A DNA stretch of 64,000 nucleotides from Rhodospirillales bacterium (lineage in GTDB: Bacteria > Pseudomonadota > Alphaproteobacteria > Micavibrionales > Micavibrionaceae). The position numbers and the translations under genes were made by a program. The DNA lies in the NCBI GenBank assembly GCA_020638155.1, contig JACKJB010000004.1, positions 124,001 to 188,000 of the forward strand, given 5' to 3'. Below the pieces are notes generated by a model. The model was not told the origin of the DNA, did no database searches, and saw only the letters and a list, made by a program, of their open reading frames with translations. This document shows, piece by piece, positions 1 through 9,602 of the stretch (positions within the stretch are counted from its first letter, which is position 1; the number at the start of each line of letters is the position of its first letter).

Positions 1-104
1 AATTCCCCCTCATATTAGTACTTTTGTAATAGAACTGCGTTATCCTGAGAATAGGGTAAGTCTTTGTAAAAAAATATTTTTATACGGAAAAGGGCGTTTG
101 ATCG

Positions 105-3100
105 GTGGCGAAATTTACACTGACATTGACGGCAAGCGTAAATACGGCGGCAGGTAATGCGCCGATGCTGGATATCATTGTCGGCGGGACGTTGGTGACA
201 TCATCATCTGCGATTACCGCTGTGACCGGCGTGGGCTCGGACCTGCTGATGTTCACCCTGGATTATACGGGCAATTATCCCAGCTCTCTTTCCTTCCGGT
301 TTAGAAATACATCGGGCGATGGCGGCGATATCGTCACCATCGAAAACATTCATATCAACGGCCAGTCCTTGGATCCCGTCGTCGTCCTGCCGGATAATAC
401 GCTCAACCGCGGCCAGACCGTAAGCGTCAGCAGTATAGCAAGCCACGATCATTTGTTCGGCACGGTTGACCCGTCGCCGGGTGATCTCGGCGCGGTGACC
501 CAGCCTGCAGGAACGGGGGCTGATGAAAGCTTTACCGGTACGGTAAACCAGGATGTGATTGATGGCGGGGCAGGCAACGACTACGTCTATACAGGTGATG
601 AAGATGATGCCATTAATGGCGGCGACGGGAATGACACGCTCTATGGGCAGAGCGGTAATGATATTATTCTCGGCGGTGCCGGGAACGACCGTATCTTCGG
701 GAATGATGGCGATGATCTGCTGTTCGGCCAGGATGATATCGATACACTGATCGGTGGTGCCGGGAACGATCTCCTGAATGGCGGCAACGGCAATGATATC
801 CTAATGGCCGGGACGGGCGATGACATCCTGATCGGCGGTGCGGGCGATGACAGGCTGATCGGCCAGTCCGGCAGCAATACCATGTATGGTGATGCCGGGA
901 ATGATACGATTCTCGGCGGTAATGGTGCGGATGTTGTTTATGCCGGAGCGGATAACGATACGGTCCATGGTGCTGGTGGGGACGACCAGATTTTCGGCGA
1001 AGCGGGCAGTGATTACATCACCGGCGGCCTTGGTAGCGATGCGATTGAAGGCGGCGATGATGACGATGTCATCTACGGGAACGAAGCGGATGACGATCTT
1101 GGCGGCGGCGCAGGCAATGACGTCATCACCGGTGATGACGGAAATGATCTTATCAACGGGGATAGCGGTAACGACCATTTATCCGGCGGCGCCGGAAGCG
1201 ATTCTGTATGGGGCGGCACCGGGGCCGATATCATGCAGGGACACGGGCTGGACATCTATGATATCTCCGCGATCCTGTCGGCCAATCCCGGCATCGTTTA
1301 CAACCAGCAGACCGGTAGCTTTTACCAGTATGTCAATACGGCTGTCGGCTATAACAGCGCCTATACATCCGCGCAGCTCGATCTGAACGGGGTGACGGGA
1401 CATATCGTCACAATCAGCTCCCAGACTGAAAATGATTTTGTCTCCGGCCTGACTGGCGGCGCTGAAATATGGCTCGGTTTGACCGATAGCGATGTCGAAG
1501 GCGAATGGCGCTGGGGCGCAGGGCAGGAAAGAGGCCTGTATATTTCGCAGGGCGGCACGGCTGTAAACGGGGCTTATACGAACTGGAACGGTGCGAACCC
1601 GGACGGGGATAATACGATCAATATTGCCGTTATGAATGCGGGCGGCACATGGGAAGATCGTGCCGTCACCGAAAATCACGGCTATGTGATCGAATGGGAT
1701 GCGGCACTGTTCTCTGATGACGGTGCGGCCGATACGCTCAATGGCGGGGCCGATGACGATATCCTGTACGGCAATGACGGGGATGACCTGATTAATGGCG
1801 GTCTGGGCAGCGATATCCTGATCGGCGGCGCAGGAAACGACACGATCAATGCCGGCGGCGTCATCAAGGATGTGCATCCGACTTTCCCGAACGGCGGCGT
1901 TTTCAGTTCTTATTCCGGCGGCCAGGACGGATCAGGCACCATAACCCTGATCGAAGGCGGCGAAGGCTTTTCGTTGCAGGGTAATCTTTGGAAAAAGATC
2001 GCGCTGAATTATGATGTCACGGCGGATACGGTCCTTGAATTTGATTTCAAAAGCGAGTTGATGCCTGAAATCGTCTCCATCGGTTTTGAAACGGACGATA
2101 ACTATGCGAACGACTCCCGCCACTTTTTCCTCGGCGGTTCGCAGACGAACGGGATAAGCTACGCGGCGCCGATCGGTACCTTCGAATATGATTACAGCGG
2201 CGACTGGGTGCATTACACTATTGATGTCGGCACCTATTTCACCGGCAGCTTTTCTTACTTCCATTTCATCAATGATGATGACGCCGGGGTCTATGCCGAC
2301 TCATGGTTCCGCAATATCCTGATTTACGATAACGGGAATGCCGACCCGGATCCGAACACACTGGTTGGCGGTGCGGGTGACGACATCCTGACCGGGGGCA
2401 ATGGGAACGATATCCTGCAGGATGACGAAGGCGCCAACACGATGAATGGCGGCAACGGGAACGATATCCTGGATGCCCGCTTCCTCGGCAGCGGCCTGAG
2501 CATCGCCGACCAGGTCACGCAAATTCTCGCCGATAATCCCGGCGTGGTCTACAACAGCGCCAACGGGAATTTCTACATGCAGGTGACCACGAACCTGACC
2601 TGGAACCAGGCGCTGACCAATGCGCAGACGACATTAATCAACGGCGTTGGCGGGCATCTGGCTGTTATAACCTCGGCTGCTGAGAATACATTCGTGACCG
2701 GTCTGGTTACGGCAGACAGCTGGATCGGCGGCTCTGACTCTGCCGTTGAAGGCGAATGGCGCTGGGTTGGCGGTCCTGATGACGGCCAGCAATTCTGGCA
2801 AGGGTTGGCAGCAGGAACCACGGTGGGCGGCTATTACGAGAATTGGAACGGCGGCGAACCGAATAACTCGGGTGATGAAGATGCACTCGAAATGAATAAT
2901 GGCGGCGGCTGGAACGATCAGGGCGGCGGCACAGCGCAGGACTCGGTGATTGAATGGGAAGGCAGCCTGATCCTCGTCCCGCCCGTTCCCGCACCGGTTC
3001 AATCAACCAGCGATCTTTATGGTGGTGCGGGGGATGATACGATTTATGCCGGCGATGCCGGGGACAATATATTCGGCGAAGGCGATAACGATACGATCTA

Positions 3101-4175
3101 TGGCGGTGCCGGGAATGACACGATCAGCGGCGGCACAGGTAACGATGTTATTGATACCGGCGAAGGCGATAACATCGTCAACGGCGATGCCGGGAACGAT
3201 ACCATAACCGGCGGCGGCGGCAGTGATACCCTGAATGGCAATGCCGATAACGACAGCATCCAGGGCGGGCTCGGCAGCGATACGATTAATGGCGGCGATG
3301 GCGATGATATCCTCGACGGTGATTTCGTGTACGGCTTCGCTGTGACCCAGCAGGGATGGAGTTACGAATATTACGATTTAGGTACTGCGCCTAGCAATCT
3401 TGCCACGGCCGGGTTTACCCTGAATGGCGGCCGGGATAACAGCAATACGGTGACCGGCACCGGGATCACTCAGGATCTTGACCCCGCGACTTTCGATACC
3501 GGCGATAATTTTGCCCTCAAATTTGAAACGACCCTGACGATCACGACAGGCGGAACATATACGTTCCAGACACGCTCGGATGACGGCAGCAAGCTTTTCC
3601 TGGATGGTGTTGAAATCGTCAATAATGACGGGTTGCATGGGCCTGCCACCGTCACCAGCGCAGGGCAGGCGCTTGCCGCCGGAACCTATACGCTCGAAGC
3701 CATCTTCTTCGAACGCGGCGGCGGGCAGGTCATGGATGTATTGATGTCCGGGGCGGATACGGGCGGCGGTTATGTCGGCCTCGGGCCGTACGCCAATGTC
3801 GCCGTTGTCAGCGTCAGTGGAACCCTCGGCGATGACATTATCGCCGGCGGGGACGGGCAGGACACACTATATGGCGGCGGCGGTGCCGACACGTTCCTTT
3901 TCGAAGCAGCCAGCGCCTTTAACGATATCGATAGCATTCGCGATTTCAGCCAGACCGAAAATGATATGCTCGATATCTCTGACATTCTTTCCGGGCTCGG
4001 CGTCAATGCCGGGAATATCGGCCAGTATGTCGAAATTACGGTCGGCAACGGCCTGCGCGTCGATACGACCGGCTCCGGCACATTCGGCGCCGCGCAGCAG
4101 ATCGTGTCCTTCACCGACTCCGTCGATATTTCCAACGCGGCGACAATGCTCGGCAACGGCAATCTGATTATCTGA
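105..4175 (+). CDS. Modular RTX protein with C-type lectin and PA14 domains
   Basis: Predicted secreted, calcium-dependent, carbohydrate-binding protein of 1356 aa. A GTG start at 105 follows a purine-rich stretch (GGAAAAGGG). The N-terminal ~100 residues look like a small beta-sandwich carbohydrate-binding module. Nonapeptide RTX repeats (GGxGxDxUx) occur at about 145-380, 542-585, 752-791 and 968-1075. Two C-type-lectin-like modules lie at about 393-532 and 808-951; the second keeps EPN and WND sugar/Ca2+ motifs, while the first has ANP and WED. A jelly-roll-like spacer sits at about 588-741 and a PA14-like module at about 1082-1213. The C-terminus, after a last RTX block, matches type I secretion targets (DxFLFE...DIDSIRDF, hydrophobic tail). 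There is no signal peptide, as expected for type I export. No ABC/MFP exporter genes are in the window. Adhesion or glycan capture is inferred from the domains. Confidence 0.9.
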   Translation: MAKFTLTLTASVNTAAGNAPMLDIIVGGTLVTSSSAITAVTGVGSDLLMFTLDYTGNYPSSLSFRFRNTSGDGGDIVTIENIHINGQSLDPVVVLPDNTLNRGQTVSVSSIASHDHLFGTVDPSPGDLGAVTQPAGTGADESFTGTVNQDVIDGGAGNDYVYTGDEDDAINGGDGNDTLYGQSGNDIILGGAGNDRIFGNDGDDLLFGQDDIDTLIGGAGNDLLNGGNGNDILMAGTGDDILIGGAGDDRLIGQSGSNTMYGDAGNDTILGGNGADVVYAGADNDTVHGAGGDDQIFGEAGSDYITGGLGSDAIEGGDDDDVIYGNEADDDLGGGAGNDVITGDDGNDLINGDSGNDHLSGGAGSDSVWGGTGADIMQGHGLDIYDISAILSANPGIVYNQQTGSFYQYVNTAVGYNSAYTSAQLDLNGVTGHIVTISSQTENDFVSGLTGGAEIWLGLTDSDVEGEWRWGAGQERGLYISQGGTAVNGAYTNWNGANPDGDNTINIAVMNAGGTWEDRAVTENHGYVIEWDAALFSDDGAADTLNGGADDDILYGNDGDDLINGGLGSDILIGGAGNDTINAGGVIKDVHPTFPNGGVFSSYSGGQDGSGTITLIEGGEGFSLQGNLWKKIALNYDVTADTVLEFDFKSELMPEIVSIGFETDDNYANDSRHFFLGGSQTNGISYAAPIGTFEYDYSGDWVHYTIDVGTYFTGSFSYFHFINDDDAGVYADSWFRNILIYDNGNADPDPNTLVGGAGDDILTGGNGNDILQDDEGANTMNGGNGNDILDARFLGSGLSIADQVTQILADNPGVVYNSANGNFYMQVTTNLTWNQALTNAQTTLINGVGGHLAVITSAAENTFVTGLVTADSWIGGSDSAVEGEWRWVGGPDDGQQFWQGLAAGTTVGGYYENWNGGEPNNSGDEDALEMNNGGGWNDQGGGTAQDSVIEWEGSLILVPPVPAPVQSTSDLYGGAGDDTIYAGDAGDNIFGEGDNDTIYGGAGNDTISGGTGNDVIDTGEGDNIVNGDAGNDTITGGGGSDTLNGNADNDSIQGGLGSDTINGGDGDDILDGDFVYGFAVTQQGWSYEYYDLGTAPSNLATAGFTLNGGRDNSNTVTGTGITQDLDPATFDTGDNFALKFETTLTITTGGTYTFQTRSDDGSKLFLDGVEIVNNDGLHGPATVTSAGQALAAGTYTLEAIFFERGGGQVMDVLMSGADTGGGYVGLGPYANVAVVSVSGTLGDDIIAGGDGQDTLYGGGGADTFLFEAASAFNDIDSIRDFSQTENDMLDISDILSGLGVNAGNIGQYVEITVGNGLRVDTTGSGTFGAAQQIVSFTDSVDISNAATMLGNGNLII

Positions 4176-4211
4176 CATTGTTCAGGAAAAATGGTGCTGC
4201 AATACGGATGC

Positions 4212-4240
4212 GGGCCGCGGCCCTGATATGCTTTCTTTTT
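4212..4240. terminator. Weak palindrome between convergent genes
   Basis: A perfect 12-bp palindrome (GGGCCGCGGCCC, 4212-4223) followed by a T-rich stretch lies in the 63-bp gap between the convergent RTX gene and the DUF423 gene. It could terminate plus-strand transcription. The usable stem is only four or five pairs, so this is a weak call. Confidence 0.3.
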
Positions 4241-4619
4241 ATGTTTCGTTTGCTTTTATTGTCCTGATAAATGCCAGTGACAGCCAGCCTGTAATGAAAC
4301 AGATGCCGCCGATTGGTGTCAGAAGTGTGAGCCGGGGCATATCGAGTATGACGGCGGTATATAGTCCGCCACTGAAAAGAAAAATGCCCGCGATAAACAA
4401 TAGGGCGGAAACGGCAAGCTGTTTATTGTGATCCTGCGACAGGCCGTATAGCCCGAGCGCCAGCAGTACAACAGTGTGTATCTGATGGTAACGCAGGCCG
4501 GTTTGCAGAATTTCATAGGTGCCCGCGGCTTCTGAAATGCCTGTAATATGCTTTTGCGCCGCGCCGATCATTATTGATGAAGCGCCCAGGATTGCTGCGG
4601 CAATTAAAATCCATCTCAT
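4239..4619 (-). CDS. DUF423 family inner-membrane protein
   Basis: Small integral membrane protein (126 aa) of the DUF423/YgdD family, function unknown. It shows about four hydrophobic segments and the family-typical TGLRYHQIHT and LFSGGLY stretches in its first and third helices. The start codon overlaps the stop of the upstream sensor kinase gene (ATGA-type, 4616-4619), so it is translationally coupled and is the last gene of the ten-gene operon. Nothing ties it directly to the enzymes of that operon; it may be a membrane accessory to the sensor or product handling. Family assignment is firm, role unknown. Confidence 0.85.
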   Translation of the reverse strand: MRWILIAAAILGASSIMIGAAQKHITGISEAAGTYEILQTGLRYHQIHTVVLLALGLYGLSQDHNKQLAVSALLFIAGIFLFSGGLYTAVILDMPRLTLLTPIGGICFITGWLSLAFIRTIKANET

Positions 4620-5962
4620 GACAGAACCGCCATCTTGATGGCTACAATCAGGCCTTTGGGCCGGTTATCGGTTAAGGACAGTTTTGCGTCATGCAGGTCG
4701 CAGGCCCATTTGACCATTGCGAGCCCAAGGCCGCTGCCTTCTGATTTCGTATTGCCGCGTGAAAAACGCTCGAGAACCTTGTCTTTTTCGCTGTCGGGAA
4801 TACCCGGGCCGGTATCGGTGACGGTCAAGACACCGTCCTTTTCCAGGCTTACCGTTATCTGACCTTTTTCCGGTGTGTATTTAATAGCGTTATCGATAAG
4901 GTTGCGAACCATAATTGCCAGGGCGTCTTTATTGCCTGTGACATGTATGGCAGGTACGATATCGGCTTCGCATTCCTGTTTTTTGGCGACCGCCAGCGGC
5001 GAAAGCTCTTTTAAAATATCCTGCGTCATCACCGAAATATCTATATCTTCAAATTCAAGGTCACGGCTTTGCATCCGGGAAAATGATAAAAGCTGGTCAA
5101 CCATGTGTGCGGCACGGTCTATCGACGCGTGAAGGCTGTTAAGGCCGTCCTTGCATTCCGGCATATTCCCGGCTTTCTTCTGTAATACCTGTGTCTGGGT
5201 TTTCATGGCGGCTAATGGCGTCCGTAATTCATGGGCGGCATTGTCGGTGAACTCGCGTTCCCGCCGCAGGCCGGTATCCAGACGCCGCAACAGGCGATTA
5301 AGCGCCCGTATGATAGGCATAACCTCTTTGGGGATGCGCTGGGCGTCTATCGGCGCAAGATCGCCGGCATCGCGCTTGTCCACGGCGGCAGATACATCTA
5401 AAAGCGGTTTAAGGCTACGGGTCGTCCCCAGCCATATCAGCAGAAGCGAGAGCGGTACAAATAACAGGGCCGGGGCAAAGAAGCTTCCTAAAATCCTGAC
5501 AATCAGTTCCGTGCGAATTTTATAGCGTTCCGCGACTTCGACTGTGATACCGGTTTTATGATCGACAAAAACGAAAAACCGCCACAACTCGTCACTTATT
5601 TTTTGATCTGAGAAATCTGGCGGCGCGTTGATATTTTCAAAGCTTTTGGCGCTAACCGATTCTGTCACCAGATGGCTGCCTTTCCAGATACGGAACGAGA
5701 TGTTTTTCTCGTAACGGTGTGATATGTCGGGCCGCTCTGCGCCCAGTTCGATTTCATAGCTTTCGTGCTCTTTGACTTCATGCTCGGTCAGCTGTAACAG
5801 AACTTTTGCGGCATGGGAAAGCTGGGCGTCATAAACTTCGGAAATTTCATGGTAGGCCGACCACATGGCAAAACTGCCAATCACGCACCCGGCCAGAATG
5901 ATCGGGATACTGATAAGGCTTAGAAGGTGCAGCCGTAAGGAATATTGTTTTACGCCGTCCAT
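4616..5962 (-). CDS. Sensor histidine kinase (QseC/PmrB-like)
   Basis: Membrane-bound histidine kinase, 448 aa, that should phosphorylate the response regulator encoded just upstream. TM1 is at about 13-35 and TM2 at about 155-178, enclosing a ~120-residue periplasmic sensor. A HAMP-like linker follows. The HisKA box has His244 (NAAHELRTP). The HATPase_c domain shows N box NLIDNAIKYT, G1 DTGPGIP and G2 GSGLGLAMV. Layout and length match QseC/PmrB kinases, which sense cationic peptides, metals or pH; the ligand here is unknown. Its start overlaps the regulator's 3' end by 13 bp. It belongs to the same operon as the biosynthetic enzymes, which implies autoregulation of the set. Confidence 0.95.
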   Translation of the reverse strand: MDGVKQYSLRLHLLSLISIPIILAGCVIGSFAMWSAYHEISEVYDAQLSHAAKVLLQLTEHEVKEHESYEIELGAERPDISHRYEKNISFRIWKGSHLVTESVSAKSFENINAPPDFSDQKISDELWRFFVFVDHKTGITVEVAERYKIRTELIVRILGSFFAPALLFVPLSLLLIWLGTTRSLKPLLDVSAAVDKRDAGDLAPIDAQRIPKEVMPIIRALNRLLRRLDTGLRREREFTDNAAHELRTPLAAMKTQTQVLQKKAGNMPECKDGLNSLHASIDRAAHMVDQLLSFSRMQSRDLEFEDIDISVMTQDILKELSPLAVAKKQECEADIVPAIHVTGNKDALAIMVRNLIDNAIKYTPEKGQITVSLEKDGVLTVTDTGPGIPDSEKDKVLERFSRGNTKSEGSGLGLAMVKWACDLHDAKLSLTDNRPKGLIVAIKMAVLS

Positions 5963-6627
5963 GATTCCATATAAGGCGGGATCATATAGCCGACGCCGCG
6001 AATTGTCTTGATTAAATCCTTGCCGAGTTTTCGCCTCAGCGCTGAAATATGGACTTCAACCGTATTGCTTTCAAATTCGCCGCTATCCCAGTCATAGATA
6101 TGCTCCTCAATCTGGGATTTGCTCAGCACCCGGCCCATATTTTCCATCAATACCTGTAAGATCGCCAGTTCGCGGCCTGAGAGCTTTATAAAATCTTCGC
6201 CCTTGCGCACCTGCCTGGCTGCCGGATCATAAGTAAGATCGCCCCATTTGATTTCCGGATTGGCACGGCCTTGCGAACGGCGCATCAACGCGCCTGCGCG
6301 GGCAATCAGTTCGTCCAGATCAAACGGTTTGACAAGATAATCGTCCGCCCCGGCATTCAGCCCTTCAACGCGGTGCTGCACGGCATCCCGCGCCGTCAGG
6401 AACAAAACCGGGCGGTCATCATTCGATGCCCGCAATTCTTTAAGCAGATCAAGGCCGGATTTTTCCGGCAGGCCAATATCAAGGATAACCAGATCATATG
6501 GCGTTGTTTGGAGTGCCGCCTGCGCATCTTCCGCGTTCTCACACCAGTCCACGGCATAGGCCGTCTTAAGGCCTTCCGCCGTGGCTTTACCAAGCATGGT
6601 GTCGTCTTCAACAAGGAGTATGCGCAT
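5950..6627 (-). CDS. OmpR/PmrA-type response regulator
   Basis: Two-component response regulator, 225 aa: receiver domain at 1-115 with phospho-acceptor Asp50 (VILDIGLP), acidic pair EDD near residues 7-9 and Lys in VKPFD, then an OmpR-type winged-helix DNA-binding domain at about 125-220 (GRELAILQVL, SNTVEVHISALRRKLG, IRGVGYM). It most resembles QseB/PmrA regulators, which bind direct repeats spaced one helical turn apart. Such a repeat lies at 12393-12413, upstream of the operon's first gene. The gene starts 19 bp after the upstream TPR-type gene and overlaps the kinase gene downstream. Confidence 0.95.
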   Translation of the reverse strand: MRILLVEDDTMLGKATAEGLKTAYAVDWCENAEDAQAALQTTPYDLVILDIGLPEKSGLDLLKELRASNDDRPVLFLTARDAVQHRVEGLNAGADDYLVKPFDLDELIARAGALMRRSQGRANPEIKWGDLTYDPAARQVRKGEDFIKLSGRELAILQVLMENMGRVLSKSQIEEHIYDWDSGEFESNTVEVHISALRRKLGKDLIKTIRGVGYMIPPYMESWTA

Positions 6628-6646
6628 CGCTTTTTATGGGGCTTTC

Positions 6647-7372
6647 TTACTGATTGTACCCTTTTCTGCCGCCATTTTTCATCTTTTCATCAATTTGCGC
6701 AAGAGCCGCCTTGATTTCCTGATGACGCCCGGCATCGGCTAAAGGACGGTCGGGTCTGGCAGGAGCCTGTAATGCCCGCTCCAGATAGGTTTTTGCTTCT
6801 TCGTAACGGTCATCCTGCAGAAGGAAATCACCATAGAAGAAATTAGAGTCTATACCTGCAGGGTTTAAGGACAGCGCCTGTTTCAGGTTTTTCTCCGCTT
6901 CATCATCATCACCGAAGGAAATCGGCCAGCCGGGAACCTGATAATACAAAGAGCCAAGCGATGTATAGGCAGATCCGTTTAATGCCTGCGGGTCAATCTG
7001 CAGAGAAGCTTCAAATAATTGTTTTGCTTTTTTCACTTTCGGTAGCCCGGACATGCTTTTGGTGATCCCGGCATCGGTCGAAAGGATAATGCCTTCCCAG
7101 ATCATGGCTTCAGGCCGGTTCGGATAAGCCGCGCTCACTTTGGCAGCGTGGTCCTCCAGTTTATGAATGGCATCAAGCTTGGCGTCCTCGCCGGGAACCT
7201 GGTATTTGATCCGCGCCCATTCCTTTTGCAGATAGGCGATTTGTTCGGCCATCGGGTCTACTTGTTGTTGTCCGGTCATTGAAGCCTGTTGCGCATAGCC
7301 ATAGTCCTGCGCTAACGCAGGGACTGATAAACCTATGATGAGTGCTGTGCTAAGCAGCCATGCTTTTGTCAT
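6647..7372 (-). CDS. Exported TPR-repeat-like protein
   Basis: Putative periplasmic protein of 241 aa with a clear signal peptide (hydrophobic core at 5-18, cleavage after ALA at about residue 21). The mature part is helical with tetratricopeptide-like periodicity, for example around ALNGSAYTSLGSLYYQ and a later SLNPAGIDSNFFYGDFLL segment, so it may hold two or three TPR units. TPR proteins scaffold protein complexes; no partner is evident. A strong ribosome site (GAGGAG) precedes the ATG, which overlaps the SDR gene's end by 23 bp. Its place between the enzymes and the sensor suggests an envelope role for the pathway or its signal, but that is inference. Confidence 0.8.
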   Translation of the reverse strand: MTKAWLLSTALIIGLSVPALAQDYGYAQQASMTGQQQVDPMAEQIAYLQKEWARIKYQVPGEDAKLDAIHKLEDHAAKVSAAYPNRPEAMIWEGIILSTDAGITKSMSGLPKVKKAKQLFEASLQIDPQALNGSAYTSLGSLYYQVPGWPISFGDDDEAEKNLKQALSLNPAGIDSNFFYGDFLLQDDRYEEAKTYLERALQAPARPDRPLADAGRHQEIKAALAQIDEKMKNGGRKGYNQ

Positions 7373-8123
7373 TTTTAATCTCCTCTTTAGTCTTGTGGGT
7401 TTGTTTTGGTTGTTTCAAAATTTCGCGGCCTGCTTTCCGGTAATTTTCAAGGCCTTTGTCTACCACACCCGGAAACAGGAAGCTCATAACAGCGAAGAAC
7501 CGTTCGGGGAAACCGATACGGACGTCTTTTTCTTTTTTGACGATCGCTTTAAAAATCCGCGCTGCTATTTTTTCCGGTTCATCCAGATAAATATGCGTAC
7601 GCTTATTAAAGTCTGCTATGGCCCCTTCATTCATGGGGGTGCGAATAGCGCGGGGTGAAATATGCGTAAAAGCAATGCCGCTGTCCCACAGTTCGCGGCG
7701 CAATGCATCGGTAAAGCCTTTCAGCCCCGCCTTGCTGGCGACATAACCGCTATAATAAGGAAGCGGGATTAGTCCTGTCATAGAGCCAATATTGACGATA
7801 TGCCCGCTCCCCCGCTGTTTCATTGCAGGCAGAATAGCCTGCGTCATATGCATCGGTGCGCGCAAATTCACATCCAGAAGAAGATCAAGATTCTGGTCTT
7901 CGCACCAATCAAGAGCATTGACCCCGGCAAGGTTAATCAAAATGTCAGGAACATCTTGAGCCAGCGTGGAACATACCTTATCAAGGTTCATTACAAGATC
8001 ACCATCACGTTCAAGATCATGTTCGGTAACATTCGCCCCGGCCTCTTTTAGTAATTTGACAAGAGGACGACCCAAGCCACCGGATGCACCTGTAATAAAA
8101 ATTGTCTTTCCTTTAAGCGGCAT
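7350..8123 (-). CDS. SDR family oxidoreductase
   Basis: Classical short-chain dehydrogenase/reductase, 257 aa, with the Rossmann motif TGASGGLG near the start, the catalytic Ser (NIGSMTG), Tyr and Lys (YVASK) and the structural Asn (NLAGVN). Reaction: NAD(P)-dependent reduction or oxidation of a carbonyl/alcohol; substrate unknown. I chose ATG 8123, preceded by AGGAG at proper spacing, over an in-frame upstream start at 8174; the Rossmann motif then begins about ten residues in. The start lies inside the end of the radical SAM gene (11-bp overlap). In this operon it may reduce an acyl-derived or oxidised intermediate. Confidence 0.92.
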   Translation of the reverse strand: MPLKGKTIFITGASGGLGRPLVKLLKEAGANVTEHDLERDGDLVMNLDKVCSTLAQDVPDILINLAGVNALDWCEDQNLDLLLDVNLRAPMHMTQAILPAMKQRGSGHIVNIGSMTGLIPLPYYSGYVASKAGLKGFTDALRRELWDSGIAFTHISPRAIRTPMNEGAIADFNKRTHIYLDEPEKIAARIFKAIVKKEKDVRIGFPERFFAVMSFLFPGVVDKGLENYRKAGREILKQPKQTHKTKEEIKNDKSMAA

Positions 8124-9075
8124 GACGTTTTTCTCCTGTTTTTTGTGATTGATAATGTTTGATGACAGCGGCAATTTCGCTGGACTTGTAACGGCTGCTG
8201 ATATTGCAGCCCGCGCATAATTCAGGGTCAGGACCCGTTTTTTCCCGGAGGCGCAGTGCTTCGCCGAGGCTCATGTCACGGACATTGCCGAGAGTGCGCT
8301 TGCGCCCGATATCGTTAAAGCAATACTGGTAATCGCCGTTAACCGCGATCGGCAAAACGGCATTGCGCGGCAGGCAGCGAAAGCGATTGTGATATACCTG
8401 TTTGGCGCTATCCCACAGAGACGGGATGAATTCCATTTCCTGGCTGCGCAAACCGTATTGGCGGATAATACTACGCAGATAGGCCGTGGCTTTTTGCTCT
8501 TCGCGCAGCGAACCGGCCCGGTTATAAAGGGTTGGGGACATGGTTAAAAGCCCGATACCCCGCTTTTGAAACCACTCAATTGTCTCAGGCAGCGTTTGCA
8601 GGCATTCCGTAGTCGGGGTCAGGCTGATCGCCAGCTTTGTCTTGGTCAGATTTTTTTTGGCAGCCCGGATATTTTCCAGCACCCGTTCCTGATCCAGCCG
8701 GATATGGACCTGATCGTAAACCTCTTTCACGATACTGGAAAAAGAAACGATCAGCAGGTCAATCGCGCCGTCCATTTCTTGAAGCCTATCATCATCTAGC
8801 GCCTGCCCGTTACTGACCATATCAAAACGCACCGGATGATCGCGTAGCATTTCAATAAAGTGTGCGTACTGCGGATGGATCGTCGGCTCACCGTAACCGG
8901 CCAGAACAACGCGGAATACTTCTTCAGGCTTCAAACGCCCTAAAACCTCCGCAAAACAGGATTCCGTCATGATCTCCGTTTTATCGATCATATGGCGTGG
9001 ACACATCGAACAGTTTGCATTGCAGGCATTCGTCCATTCGAGGTTGACGGCGATTTTGTATTTGCTGCGTCTCAT
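8113..9075 (-). CDS. Radical SAM / SPASM-type enzyme
   Basis: Radical SAM protein of 320 aa. The canonical CxxxCxxC (Cys18, Cys22, Cys25) binds the SAM-cleaving 4Fe-4S cluster. GYGEPTIHP fits the GGE-type SAM-binding strand. A C-terminal SPASM/twitch region has four further cysteines (FRCLPR, YQYCFN, ELCAGC), so an auxiliary Fe-S cluster is likely. SPASM enzymes typically modify peptides or small molecules such as cofactors and lipids; the substrate here is not predictable. Translation is coupled to the upstream PNPOx-like gene by an ATGA overlap (9072-9075). No peptide precursor gene is adjacent, which argues for a small-molecule or lipid substrate. Confidence 0.93.
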   Translation of the reverse strand: MRRSKYKIAVNLEWTNACNANCSMCPRHMIDKTEIMTESCFAEVLGRLKPEEVFRVVLAGYGEPTIHPQYAHFIEMLRDHPVRFDMVSNGQALDDDRLQEMDGAIDLLIVSFSSIVKEVYDQVHIRLDQERVLENIRAAKKNLTKTKLAISLTPTTECLQTLPETIEWFQKRGIGLLTMSPTLYNRAGSLREEQKATAYLRSIIRQYGLRSQEMEFIPSLWDSAKQVYHNRFRCLPRNAVLPIAVNGDYQYCFNDIGRKRTLGNVRDMSLGEALRLREKTGPDPELCAGCNISSRYKSSEIAAVIKHYQSQKTGEKRHAA

Positions 9076-9602
9076 AAAATATTCCCTTCATCAGCGCCGT
9101 ATTCAGCAAAAGACAAACGCGGGATATGCTTGGCGCAGTTCGGCACAACTTGCTCGACATCAACGGCAACGACACGTTCAGCCTTTTCGAAAAGCGCGAT
9201 TATTTCTCCGTCTTCATGCACGCTGGCCCTGCCGTTGATCCGAAGCCGCGCCCCATCGGAAAAATCGATAAACAACAGCCCGACATGAGGGTTAAGCAGG
9301 ATATTGCCGATACTCATAAACGCGCCGTTGCCGCCGAAATCGGGAAAGGCCAGCTTTGTTTCCGAGATGATTTTGATCAGCCCCTCGCCTCCACCTTTAA
9401 ACGAACAATCGCAGCGTCCTTGCGCATCGCTGGTCGCCAGGAAGAAGAATGGCGCTGATTCCAAACGGGCATGGAACTCAGCAGGAATTTCCCGCCATAA
9501 CAGCTTGCCGCGCCGCTTTTCATTCCAGATTGAAGGATCGCCGAAACGGCTTTGCGCCTGCAATTCGCCTTGGTGAAAGAACGCATCTTTCTCACGCGGC
9601 AT
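9072..9602 (-). CDS. Pyridoxamine 5'-phosphate oxidase-like FMN protein
   Basis: Split-barrel flavin-binding protein of 176 aa of the PNPOx-like family. It shows the typical FFLATSDAQG strand, PDFGGNG, SIGNILLNPHVGLLFIDF and RINGRA segments that line the FMN site. Members reduce or oxidise small substrates or bind haem/F420, so the family does not predict the reaction. I chose ATG 9602 because GGAGGGGG lies just upstream; an alternative start at 9710 would add 36 unconserved residues inside the previous gene. It overlaps the diiron-oxidase gene by 11 bp and the radical SAM gene by 4 bp, so it is firmly in the operon. Confidence 0.85.
   Translation of the reverse strand: MPREKDAFFHQGELQAQSRFGDPSIWNEKRRGKLLWREIPAEFHARLESAPFFFLATSDAQGRCDCSFKGGGEGLIKIISETKLAFPDFGGNGAFMSIGNILLNPHVGLLFIDFSDGARLRINGRASVHEDGEIIALFEKAERVVAVDVEQVVPNCAKHIPRLSFAEYGADEGNIL

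Noticed and set aside
600..1240. Short tandem DNA repeats, CRISPR-like at first sight
   Set aside because: They are coding repeats of RTX nonapeptides with variable codons, not constant repeats with unique spacers. No CRISPR array is seen in the window.
8113..9075. Peptide-modifying (RiPP) reading of the radical SAM gene
   Set aside because: No precursor peptide gene lies in the operon, and the partner genes point to small-molecule chemistry.
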